From: Stomorhina lunata
Taxonomy: Eukaryota; Arthropoda; Insecta; Diptera; Rhiniidae
DNA length: 64,000 bases
Assembly (NCBI GenBank): GCA_933228675.1
Contig: OW121740.1
Span: forward strand, 55,925,000 to 55,988,999
Direction of reading: 5' to 3'
A program made the translations under genes and the position numbers. The notes under the pieces are model-generated. The model made no database searches. It had not been told where the DNA came from and saw only the letters and a list, made by a program, of their open reading frames with translations. Position 1 is the first letter of the stretch. Each line of letters opens with the position of its first letter. Shown here in pieces: positions 54,633 through 64,000 of this stretch.

Positions 54633-54681
54633 ATTGTGTATCTTTTATTCGGATAGACCCTTATCATAACACACACAAATA

Positions 54682-55984
54682 ATGGGTGTTTTTTTTAGAG
54701 GTATAGAACTTCGAATTGAAATAAAACACAAGAAAATCGTTTTAATGTCCATCAATTTGGCTTTATTGGAAGGATAATTTTATGCCATTAATGTTTAAAT
54801 ATGATTTCAGGCATGTGGTTGCCGCGGCTGGCTCGAATAAAGCCAATTCTACAGGTCCAATTTTCAACTACTTTTTCGAGCACATGGGGCCGTATGTTGG
54901 CAATAACGCCACGAATGTTGGCTCCAAGTCCCCTAACGTTTCTGGTTTGTTGGCGTAGACGAGCGACTTCACATATCCCCAAAGAAAATAATCCAGTGGT
55001 GTCAAATCGCACGATCTTGGTGGCCAATTGACAGGTCCATTCCGCGAAATTATGCGCTCATCGAATGTTTCCTTCAATAAATCAATTGTGACGTGCGTTG
55101 TGTGGCATGTAGCGCCGTCTTGTTGGAACCACAACTCATCCACATTCATGCCATCCAATTGGGGAACAAACTAGTCGGTTATCATGGCTCTATACCGGTC
55201 TCCATTTATGGTAACTGACTCTCCAGCATTATTTCGGAAGAAGTATGGCCCAATGACTCCACCAGCCCATAGAGCACACCAAACAGTCAGTTTTTGTGGA
55301 TGTAATGGCATCTCAAGGGTCTCATGTGGATTCTCTTCACTCCAAATGCGGCAATTTTGCTTGTTGACGTAGCCATTCAACCAAAAATGAGCCTCATCAC
55401 TGAACAAAATTTTGCGATGAAAATCAGCATCGAGATCAATCTCATTTTCGGCCCATACACCAAAATCACGACGCATTGCATGGTCTCGCGGCTTTAATTC
55501 TTGCACAAGCTGGATCTTGTAAGGTCGCAAGCCAAGATCTTTGCGCAAAATCTTCCATAAAGTTGATGGACAAAGCTCCGATTGCTGTGCACGATGGCGA
55601 ATCGATTCATTCGGGTCCTCTTCAACATTTTGCTCTACAGCGGGAATTGTTTCTTCAGTGCGCACTGTTCGACGTCGCTGCGGATGCGTATTATCACATA
55701 GAGTAAACGTAGTGCGAAAACGATCCATGGTTAACCGAATTAATTGCTCTGATGGACGATTATGTCGACCATAAAATGGACGGAGCTTGCGGTAAACTTC
55801 GCGAACTGAACCATTATTTTCGAAATAAATTTGCACGATTTGCAATCGTTGTTCTTTTGTCAACCTGTTCATGATGAAATGGCAAACCAAACTAAATATT
55901 AACCACTTGACAGCTGACAAAATGGCCGCCAGTTAAAAAAGTGATGCCAACTTAAAGTTCTATACCTCAATAAAAAACACCCGA
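54682..55984 (-). mobile_element. Rosa-type (DD41D) mariner, copy 2
   Basis: 1303 bp between TA dinucleotides (54680-54681 and 55985-55986). The ends read GGGTGTTTTTTTTAGAGG then TATAGAAC on the left and GGGTGTTTTTTATTGAGG then TATAGAAC from the right. It encodes one transposase on the minus strand. Same group as copy 1 but clearly another subfamily. Confidence 0.9.
54788..55872 (-). pseudogene. DD41D mariner transposase, intact triad, two breaks
   Basis: Start ATG at 55872 (MNRLTKEQRLQIVQIYF); a longer frame from 55920 has 16 extra codons not shared with copy 1. Helix-turn-helix region to about residue 115, WKILRKDLGLRPYK linker, then FSDEAHFWLNG, FQQDGATCHT and DLTPLDYFLWG, so all three Asp are present, with 41 residues between the second and third. 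An in-frame TAG lies directly after RAMITD (about 55171), and about one base is missing near 54922, after which the C-terminus (VLEKVVENWTCRIGFIRASRG) continues in another frame. These two lesions are the only large defects seen. Confidence 0.85.
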
Positions 55985-56613
55985 TATAATACATCGGTTT
56001 TTGATAGTGTCAGTAATCTATCAATATTATTTCCTATTTAAACGTGGCCATATCTGTGTGGAATAAAATCATCCTTAGTCAGACGCGCACCTATTACACT
56101 GCCCCACAAAATGAAACTTTTTGCGTTACAATTGACCACCACTACATTTTTATACCCACTATCAAAAAGAATGGGGGGTATATTAGACCGTCATTCCGCT
56201 TGTAACTTCCTTAATATTGGCTCAAAAATCAAAAATCATATATATTCTGAATCCTTATGAAATTCTAAGACGATTGAGGATGTCCGTCTGTCTGTCTGTT
56301 GAAATCACGATAACGCCTAAACGAAAGGAGCTAGCTCACTGAAACTTAGTTTCACATTCATTCCCAGTAAAACTTTTCATTACCAAATAATGAGTTAAAC
56401 AGTTAAACTATTGAACACGAACTACTTACTCATTCGCTTTTTAAGTCATTACATTAACATGGGTATGTCATTGGAGTCAAGTACTTACCATTTGCAGAAA
56501 AGTAATGACTTGGGTAAGCAATTTGAAAGCAACAATAACAAGAGCAACAACTTTTTGTTGTTGTTTTATTAAAAACATATATTTTTAAACGAAATACAAA
56601 ATTTTGTTTATGA

Positions 56614-56677
56614 TCCCATGGGGGCTCGAACCCAGACCCTCCGACTGCTAGGCAGAGACTCTTCCACTGAGCTACTT
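56614..56677 (-). repeat. tRNA-Ala-like module in copy C
   Basis: The minus strand reads AAGTAGCTCAGTGGAAGAGT, CTAGCAG and GGGTTCGAGCCCCCATGGG, identical in plan to copy B. Confidence 0.65.
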
Positions 56678-56910
56678 CATATGTTGAAAACTTAGCAGCT
56701 TATAATTAATATAAACAATTTTTATTTTTAGATCCAAAATCATATAAAAATAACTTTGTTTTTCCCTGCTTTTTTTTGCTTTGTTGTAATTTTTGGAAAA
56801 ATATTTTTATACGATTTTTTGTAATTATTTTAAAACTTTTTTAAAATTATTTTAAAACTTAAACAATTTAAATCTTCTTTTTTGTATAAGTTTTTACATA
56901 AGATTGACTC

Positions 56911-57365
56911 TTACTTACTTAAATGTTACAACCTGTTAAGGTCAAAGTCCGAGCATATTTTAGAATTCCATGGATTTCGATCTTGTGCGAATATTCTCCA
57001 ATTTTATAGGCCAAGCTTTGAAAAATGTTCCTCTACTTGGTCTTTCTATCGAAGTTTCGGACATCCTCCTCTAACATTAGGTAGTGGGACATTTCAATTC
57101 TAATTTTATCCTCTTCATTGTATTTTTTTTTTTCAAGAGAGGGTTACTAGCCAGTAATCCTAACCCATTTTTATCGATCTTATGGGACAACTCTCGGAAC
57201 ATGTTAACTCACAATATTAATGGGTGTTAAACTAGCTCCCCGGGTGATACCATAAGGAGGTGTGTGTCCATAGTTGAGATGAAGGATGACCCAGATAAGT
57301 TGGGCTTACGAAGTTAAGACCAATTAGAATCGTGTTTGGTATTCAACATCCCCTACATAATCAAA
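56911..57365 (-). mobile_element. RTE-derived SINE-like insert in copy C
   Basis: Flanked by ATTGACTC at 56903-56910 and 57366-57373. LINE leader joined to LINE 3' end, as at 14540-14991. Confidence 0.85.
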
Positions 57366-59249
57366 ATTGACTCATGATGGTATTTTTTCATTACCGTGAG
57401 TTAGTTTTACAAATTTTTTTACAGAAGATAATATTCTTAAAATTCAAAAATCATTTAAAAAGACTCTTTTAATAAAAAAAAAAACTAAAAAAATTGTTGC
57501 CCTTGGTGGGATTTGAACCGGGGCCATTCAGTTTAAATTACCATCTTAATTACAAATAAGTACTTCTGTAATAACTTATTATTTATTCGGATGGTATGTT
57601 GTAGTCGTTACAAGGTAACCAGTTATCAGAGTACTTGCCATTACCAAAGTTTTGCTGGGTTCTTCATCTTCGAGAAAATTTTGGTATTGAAATTGGGCAA
57701 AATCGGTTAACATTTGACCATAGCTTCCGTATAACCTCGCCTACGCTAATCGCTTATTTGCTAATAAATGACAAACTATAATAGCTATGATGATAAATCT
57801 ATAGAAGTTTTGCATAAGCCCTAGGCAGCATATAAAATTTCATCAAAATCGGTTGACATTTAGTCATAACTCTTACGCAAAAAACTCACGGAAACTGCCA
57901 AAATTTCACCTAAAATACTTTAAATGCCAATAAATCTAAAACTATAACAGATATAGTCACTAAATTTAGCACTAGGAAGTCTTATGTGAATGCCAGCCAG
58001 TGTGCAAAATTTTGTCACAATCGGTCTCCATTTGACCATAGCTCCCATATAAAAAACTTACTGAAACACAAAAATACAAAAAGAACAGGAGGTTTATGTC
58101 CGTCTGTCCGTCAGATAAAGGGCGCGATAGCGCCTTAACTAAAAGGGCTATAAGAACAAAATTTTACAAAAGGAAGTCTTATGTGAATGCCAGCTAGTGC
58201 GCAAAATTTTGTTACAATCGGCCACCATTTGACCTTAGCTCCCATATAAAAAACTTACAGAAAGACAAAAATACAAAAAGAAAAAGTGGTTTATGTCCGT
58301 CTGTCCGTCAGATAAAAGCGCTACAGCTCCTTAAATACAAAAGCTAGAGAGACAAAATTTTACAAAAGTATTTTTGATATGTAACAGAAAATACTGAAAA
58401 TGGGCGAAATCGGTTCACATTTAGTTAGAGCTCCCATATAACCCCGACCCCGGGAAACACTTGAATGCTAATAAATTGAATACAATTGTAATAGCTATGA
58501 CGACTAAATTTAGAATAGAGAAGTTTTATGCAACTATTGGTCAGTATATCAAATTTTATAGGAATCGGTTTATATTTGACTATAGCTTTCATATAAAAAA
58601 ACACCTTCGGAAACCAAAAAATATTTAGCAAGGACAAGTTAAAAGCTATTAAATTAGAAACTGTGGCAGCTATTGCTACTTAGTTTTGCAAAAATAAGCT
58701 TTATATAAGTAACAGCCAGTGTGTGAAATTTTGTTATAATCGGTAAATATTTGGCTATATTTCTTATATATATATTGCATCCCCTTTTTATATCTAGAAT
58801 CAAAAAGATTCGGAGGTACAAGCAGCCTATTAAGATTATGTATATGGTAGATGCATTAGGAACTCCTAACTAAATATATGGACCAGTCGTATTACTATCA
58901 ACTTCTTTATCCTAACTAAATATTAAGCTAAACAAAAGGAATTTAACAACTTATTAATGTAAAACCATGCCCGGTTAAGGTAGCGAAATTTGTTCAAAGT
59001 AAATAAATACTAGGGAAACCACTTACATACTTTTGAATGTTGAACTATAAAGCTACTGCAACCGAAGTTATTCCAAATATTTTACCAACAATACCTACCA
59101 ACTAGCGTAACAACTTTTTTCCAATCTGGTCCACGTTTTGAATTTGCTGTACCCTCGTAGATATACGAGATATGTTTCTAAATTCAACACAACTTGATGG
59201 TGGGTATATAAGTTTCGACACAGCCGAATATAAAACTCTTACTTGTTTT

Positions 59250-59515
59250 AATTACTATGACCGATTTGATGAAAATTACAGAAACACATGGTGAAAACAA
59301 AGTCACTTCCATTTTTTGTAGCGTCCGTCACAGAACTTTAAAAGCGAATATCTTTTTCATCTAAAAGAAGTATGTAAATTAAAAAAAAAAAGTGCCATTC
59401 AATAGCACAATCGATGGGCTAAAATTCTCTGAAATCTATGAAAAGATATCTAGTGTTGAACGACAATGTACGTACAAATGTATCGTCCATCACCCAGGAT
59501 TTGCCCATATACAAA
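59250..59515 (-). repeat. Inverted partial copy of the GACGGACGCTACA repeat
   Basis: Reads as the reverse complement of 31205-31465: TGTAGCGTCCGTCACAG at 59317-59333, AGCCCATCGATTGTGC (reversed) and the end GATGGACGATACATTTGTA. It joins DINE-1-like E5 on its left. Confidence 0.7.
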
Positions 59516-59860
59516 AAATAGATTTATATAGAAAAAATTTCAAATAATTGCTTTTGAATTTTAAAGATTAATTTCTTAGAATATATGACCTATTCATACC
59601 GCTTGTAAAAGCCTGATCCCTTGGCTTTCCGAAACTTTCCAAAAATTTGAAAATAGCCCTGCAAAGGTGAGAGTTAGAGGTACTTAAATGCTACTACCTA
59701 CCCGAAAACAGCTTTTTTTTTCGAATATCTTAAAATTTTGCACATGTTTCGAAATCTTTGACAATGGTTTTTGTATGTCCTCACCTAGGCTTAAAACCCC
59801 ACTAGGCCACTTTCTAAGGTTTTACAAAAGTTGCTCTTTTCTAACACCGTGTAATTTTTA
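59516..59860. other. Unassigned DNA
   Basis: No gene or repeat recognised between the GACGGACG repeat and the Tc1-like relic. Confidence 0.4.
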
Positions 59861-60517
59861 GGAATACTGAAGAAAAAACTATGTGACACATATCAAAAAT
59901 TTCTTTCTTATTTGAAACTAAAAAAGGAAATTTTAGGATATGGCATAAGTATTTTGACATATTTTTACAGAGCGTATTTAAAAAAATTTGGAACTTCAAG
60001 GTCAACAAAAATTAATAATAATTATTTAAATTAATCAAAAATATATTCTTCTTTAGCATTTAAAACGATTTGGTGGAGGTTTGGAACAGAATTCACCAAG
60101 AACTGCACAAAACTCCATTGCAATCTCTTTCCAAGCATTTACGACCTCAATAACCACTTCATCATTTGTTCTTGTCAAATCCGGAGATCTGTTTTGCTTT
60201 CTGTATGACTACACAATTTTTATTACATAAAAAACTAGGCTTTGGGGAAGCCAATCCAGAGTTTTTAACACCAGCCTCTGTTACAAATTTTGTGATCAAC
60301 TTGCTTTTATGACATGGAGCGTTATCCTGTTTGAAATTAATGCTTCTCCGATCAATTTATCGCCGGATGGAAATGCATATTCATTCAATACTCTTAAATA
60401 TTGATGATGGCTTATGGAACCGTCAACAGGAACCATGTTTCCTACTCCACTATATGAATATATCCCCAGGCCAGAAAGTATGATATGGAGGTGAATGCGT
60501 TATAATCTCCATATCAT
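59861..60517 (-). pseudogene. Tc1-like transposase relic, left copy
   Basis: On the minus strand the C-terminal half of a Tc1-type transposase is readable: GNMVPVDGSISHHQYLRVLN near 60440, a DNAPCH catalytic segment near 60310, and NDEVVIEVVNAWKEIAMEF near 60110. Sequence after the stop is shared with 62340-62450. The N-terminal half is missing. It faces the copy at 61785 head to head. Confidence 0.75.
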
Positions 60518-60763
60518 CCCAGCAAAACTTTTCATTACCAAGTAATGAGTTAAACAGCTAAACTATTGAACACGAACTACTTACACATTCACTGTTTAAA
60601 TCATTACATTAACATGGGGATGTCATTGGAGGCAAGTACTTACCAATTGCAGAAAAGTAATGACTTGGGTAAACAATTGGAAAACAACAACAACAACTTT
60701 TTTTGTTGTTGTTTTATTTGAAAAAATATATTTTTAAACGAAATACAACAAAATTTTTTTTAT

Positions 60764-60830
60764 GACCCCATGGGGGCTTGAACCCTGACCCCTACGACTG
60801 CTAGGCGGAGACTCTTCCACTGAGCTACTC
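60764..60830 (-). repeat. tRNA-Ala-like module in copy D
   Basis: Minus strand GTAGCTCAGTGGAAGAGTC, CGCCTAGCAGTCG and AGGGTTCAAGCCCCCATGGG. The B-box has one change from the other copies. Confidence 0.6.
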
Positions 60831-61025
60831 CATATGTTAAAAACTTAGCAGCTTATAATTAATATATACAATTTTTATTTTTAGATCCAAAATCATGTGA
60901 CAATAACTTTGTTTTTCCCTGCTTTTTTTTGCTTTGTTGTAATTTTTAGAAAAATATTTCTATACGATTTTTTTAAATGTTTAATGCATTTAATAAAAAA
61001 TAAAAAAAATATATAACACTGACTC

Positions 61026-61481
61026 CTACTTACTTAAATGGCCTATAGTTACAACCTGTTAAGGTCAAAGTACGAGCATATTTTAGAATTCCATGGACTT
61101 CGATCTTGTGCGAATATTCTCCAATTTTATAGGCCAAACTTTAAAAAATGTTCCTCTACTTGCTCTTTCCATGGAAGCTTCGGACGCCCTCGTCTAGCAT
61201 TAGGTGGTGGAACATTTTAATTCTAATTTTATCCTCTTATTATTTTTTCCAAGAGAGGGTTACTAGCCCGTCGTCCTAACCCATTTTTATCGATCTTATG
61301 TGACAACTCTCGGTACATGTTAGCTCACTACATTAAGGGGTGTTAAACTAGTTCCCTGGGTGATACTACGAGGAGTTCAGTGTCCGCAGTTGAGATGAAG
61401 GATGACCCAGATAAGTTGGGCTTACCAAGTTAATACCAATCAGAACTGTGTTTGGTATCCAACATCCCCTACATAATCAAA
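61026..61481 (-). mobile_element. RTE-derived SINE-like insert in copy D
   Basis: Flanked by ACTGACTC (61018-61025) and ATTAACTC (61482-61489), each one base off the ATTGACTC seen in the other copies, as expected for an old shared insertion. Confidence 0.8.
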
Positions 61482-61784
61482 ATTAACTCATGATGGTATT
61501 TTTTCATTATCGTAAGTTAGTTTTCCAAATTTTTTTTTACAGAAGGTAATATTTAAGTTCTTAAAATTCAAAACTCATTTAAAAAACTCTTTCAATAAAA
61601 AAAAAAAAATTTTTCAAAATGTTGGTCTTGGTGGGATTCGAACCGGGGCCATTCAGTTCAAATTACCATCTTAATTACAAATAAGTACTTCTGTAATAAC
61701 TTAGTAGTTATTCGGAGGGTATGTTGTAGTCATTACAAGGTAACCAGTTACCAGAGTACTTGAAATTACCAAAGTTTTGCTGGG

Positions 61785-62450
61785 ATACTACAGGTGCACT
61801 CTCATCACGTTAAGTAGTTTTTGTCAAGTTAGATAAAAAAATCCATTAAAATGTTGCAAATGTATGCCAGAAAGTAAGCCGTGGAGATGGAAGTGTTATA
61901 TTTTGGGTATATATTAATGTAGTGGAGTAGGGAACATGGTTCCTGTTGACGGTTCCAAAAGCCATCATCAATATTTTAGAATATCGAATGAATATGCATT
62001 TCCCTCCGGCGATAAATTGATCAGAGAAGCATTAATTTTCCAACAGGATAACGCTCCATGTCATATGAGCAAGATGATCACAAAATTTGTAACAGAGGCT
62101 GGTGTTCAAAACTCTGGATTGACTTCCCCAAAGTCCAGTTTTTTATGTAATAAAAAATGTGTGGTCATACAGAAAGGAAAACAGATCTGCGGATTTGACA
62201 AGAACAAATGATGAAGTGGTTATTGAGGTCGTAAATGCTTGGAAAGAGATTTCAATGGAGTTTCTGAAGTTCTTGGTGGATTCTGTTCCGAACCTCCACC
62301 AAATCGTTTTAATTGCTAAAGGAGAATATATTTTTGATTAATTTAAATAATTATTATTAATTTTTGTTGACCTTGAAGCTCTCAATTTGTTTAAATACGA
62401 TCTGTAAGAATATGTCAATATACTTATGCTACACCCTAAAATTTCCTTTT
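61785..62450 (+). pseudogene. Tc1-like transposase relic, right copy
   Basis: Readable on the plus strand: GTWFLLTVPK/NMVPVDGSKSHHQYFRIS near 61936, FQQDNAPCHMSKMITKFV near 62039 (second catalytic Asp), a broken LDWLPQSP segment near 62118 and NDEVVIEVVNAWKEISMEFL near 62201-62270, ending at the stop near 62341. At least one frameshift lies near 62120-62200. The first third of the protein is absent. Confidence 0.75.
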
Positions 62451-64000
62451 TTAGTTTCAATTAATAAAAAATTATACAGAACTTTTAAAATATGAAAGAT
62501 CTTTTGTTTTCTAATAAATTACAATATTTTTTACTACTTTCCATATTTTTAATCTATTTTTTTAATTGCATAGGACCGGAAATATAAAAAGAAGAAAAAC
62601 CGCTGGTATGTCAAAATAATTCTGCCGACTAGTGTATATATGTAAATATTATTTGTTGCACTATGAAAAAGTTTTGCCTGAAACAGTAAATGCATATTTT
62701 ATTCGAAAAACTCTTTGTGAAAGAAAAAACATTCTTATATATAAGACTTATAGAGCAGATCATATTTTTTGTAGTTCTTTTAAACTTCCACGATGTGGTG
62801 ACAAAAACTGAAAGTGGTTTGAAAGAGTTTACTATAACCGTAACCAATCTAAGAATACATATATTGCGTTTCTTAATATTAGCTTAAGTTAAGCTTAAGA
62901 ATAAATTTAGACCTGAAATATTTCAAAACTTCTCCTCAAAATGTTATCAATAACACTTTTACTCTAGCAGACAATAAATGATCGCCAGCAACAGGTTCAA
63001 CTATTTTATCTAAAAAATGCATTGGTAACTCAAAGATACCCCAACTTCGAATAACTTTATCTGAGTAAACTCTCTTTTCTTATGAGAAACATAAAATTAA
63101 GGAGAAATATTAAATTTCCCCGTTTTTTATCTAACTTCGAATTTAATCTAAATTTAAAATTCAAATTAGACAAAAAAAAACATACGAAGTGCATTAAACG
63201 ATCTTTGTCGAATATCAACTTCAGGGATTCGAATTTATCTAAATTGCATAAAAAGTATCTCTGAAATACTTTGAGATCGTAGAGAGGAGAGTGAGAGATT
63301 TATTAACTTTGTGGAGAAGAGAATTAAGTCGTATTTATGGTTTTGTTTTTTAAATAAATTATTTTTATCTTCTGTTTCGTTTTAGTTTATTATGAGGCGT
63401 TTTTATTTAATTTTTGTTATTTTTGTTTGATTGTCTTTATTTTTTTTATATAAAAAATATACATATAAAAAACTTAACTCCGCCTCTTGTAAGTTGTGCA
63501 ACAATTGCCGTCTTGATCTTAAATGTCTGTATGTTTAAAATAAAAAAGAAATAGGTTTCATAAATTTTATTAAGTTTTTTTTTTTTAATTTATTTATGCG
63601 TTTTGTTGTTGCTTTTTATTTAAATCATACTTTTTTTTGTATATGAAATTAAATTGATACGGATTATTATATACTTCAGGTGTGTAAACATGTACCATTA
63701 CTCTTTTGTACGATCGGAAATTGTCTGAATATGAAGTGATCTACTCTAAGAAGAGTGAACTAAAAGACCATAAAATTAAAATGGATTTTGAAAGTAAAAA
63801 CTTGTTTTAATGGCCAACACGTAAACGTGTCCCCATAAATATTAAATTCTACTAAAATGTTGAAAAGATATACACTCGTAGATACCAAATAAAGTCCAAT
63901 TAGAAAGTATCTCTATTAAATTGAATACAATAATCTTGTGACTTAAATTCTTAGTGGAAACCCTTATTTTATCCAATTGGAAATATTCTTTTTCTAAATA
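62451..64000. other. AT-rich DNA, no feature recognised
   Basis: Short chance frames (60-72 codons) with no domain. No inverted ends, no tandem array, and no family shared with the rest of the window. Confidence 0.45.

Larger units (their letters stand above)
53193..54679. other. Unique DNA, no TE recognised, palindrome-rich
   Basis: No repeat of this window recurs here. It contains CAACAACAGC-type repeats, ATCATGATCA clusters and three perfect or near-perfect palindromes listed separately. It is a candidate for old host non-coding DNA. No gene seen. Confidence 0.4.
56363..57659 (-). mobile_element. Composite CCCAG-terminal transposon, copy C
   Basis: CCCAGTAAAACTTTTCATTA (56363) to AAAGTTTTGCTGGG (ending 57659), flanked by TT on both sides. 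It has the same cargo as copies A and B: a tRNA-like module at 56614-56677 and the SINE-like insert 56911-57365 with ATTGACTC on both sides. Very similar to copy B over its whole length. Confidence 0.85.
56148..59248 (-). repeat. DINE-1-like element E5, interrupted by copy C
   Basis: Inverted relative of E4: begins TTTATACCCACTATCAAAAA and ends AATATAAAACTCTTACTTGT. Internal near-duplicates (GTTTATGTCCGTCTGTCCGT at about 58090 and 58290) show tandem units of about 200 bp. The composite transposon C is inserted at 56363-57659. No coding capacity. Confidence 0.7.
60518..61784 (-). mobile_element. Composite CCCAG-terminal transposon, copy D
   Basis: CCCAGCAAAACTTTTCATTA (60518) to AAAGTTTTGCTGGG (ending 61784), AT on both sides. 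tRNA-like module 60764-60830 and SINE-like insert 61026-61481. It sits exactly between two inverted Tc1-like relics. Confidence 0.85.

Overview
The window is AT-rich eukaryotic DNA built almost entirely from transposable elements and their remains. I see no host protein-coding gene, no rRNA, and no tRNA gene that I would trust as functional. The repeat families point to an insect, most likely a fly. They include a BEL/Pao LTR element with an envelope domain, DD41D ('rosa'-type) mariners, an RTE-clade LINE with an (AAGT)n tail, a Jockey-type LINE fragment, INE-1/DINE-1-like repeats with a GGGTATA terminal hairpin, hAT elements, and tRNA-derived short repeats. The species is an inference; nothing in the sequence names it.

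Layout. 1-7 kb: AT-rich DNA, a tandem-repeat-bearing element (about 130-bp monomers), a decayed DD41D mariner and a decayed LINE. 7.2-15.5 kb: a nested block. A long-inverted-repeat element (7233-12500) holds a CCCAG-terminal element (7735-11243), which itself holds a nearly intact RTE LINE (8085-11074, 9-bp target duplication). Next to it are two copies of a composite CCCAG-terminal transposon and a tandem-repeat element cut by a Jockey fragment. 16-20 kb: a hAT-like MITE split by a DINE-1-like element, which is itself split by a hAT element. 20.8-29.4 kb: a complete, apparently young BEL/Pao element on the minus strand, inserted in a dead mariner. 29.4-33 kb: a mariner with a DINE-1-like insertion, then a repeat carrying a recurrent GACGGACGCTACA motif. 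33.9-35.3 kb: an 11-bp minisatellite of about 1.38 kb. 36.4-37.7 kb: a rosa-type mariner with a long open frame but two of three catalytic Asp changed to His. 38-51.5 kb: simple repeats, three tandem-repeat elements, a foldback element, mariner relics and a shredded RTE LINE. 51.5-59.2 kb: two long DINE-1-like elements flanking unique DNA and a second rosa-type mariner with an intact triad but broken frame. 59-62.4 kb: two inverted Tc1-like relics with a composite CCCAG transposon between them. 62.4-64 kb: AT-rich, nothing recognised.

The only element that looks able to act by itself is the BEL/Pao copy: its two 569/570-bp LTRs differ by one base in a poly-A run over a full reading of both, and its 2442-codon frame is unbroken. 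The most novel-looking item is the composite CCCAG-terminal family (four copies here). Its members carry, as cargo, an RTE-derived SINE-like insertion with its own target duplication plus tRNA-like promoter modules, and are flanked by a matching 2-bp duplication that does not fit Tc1/mariner.
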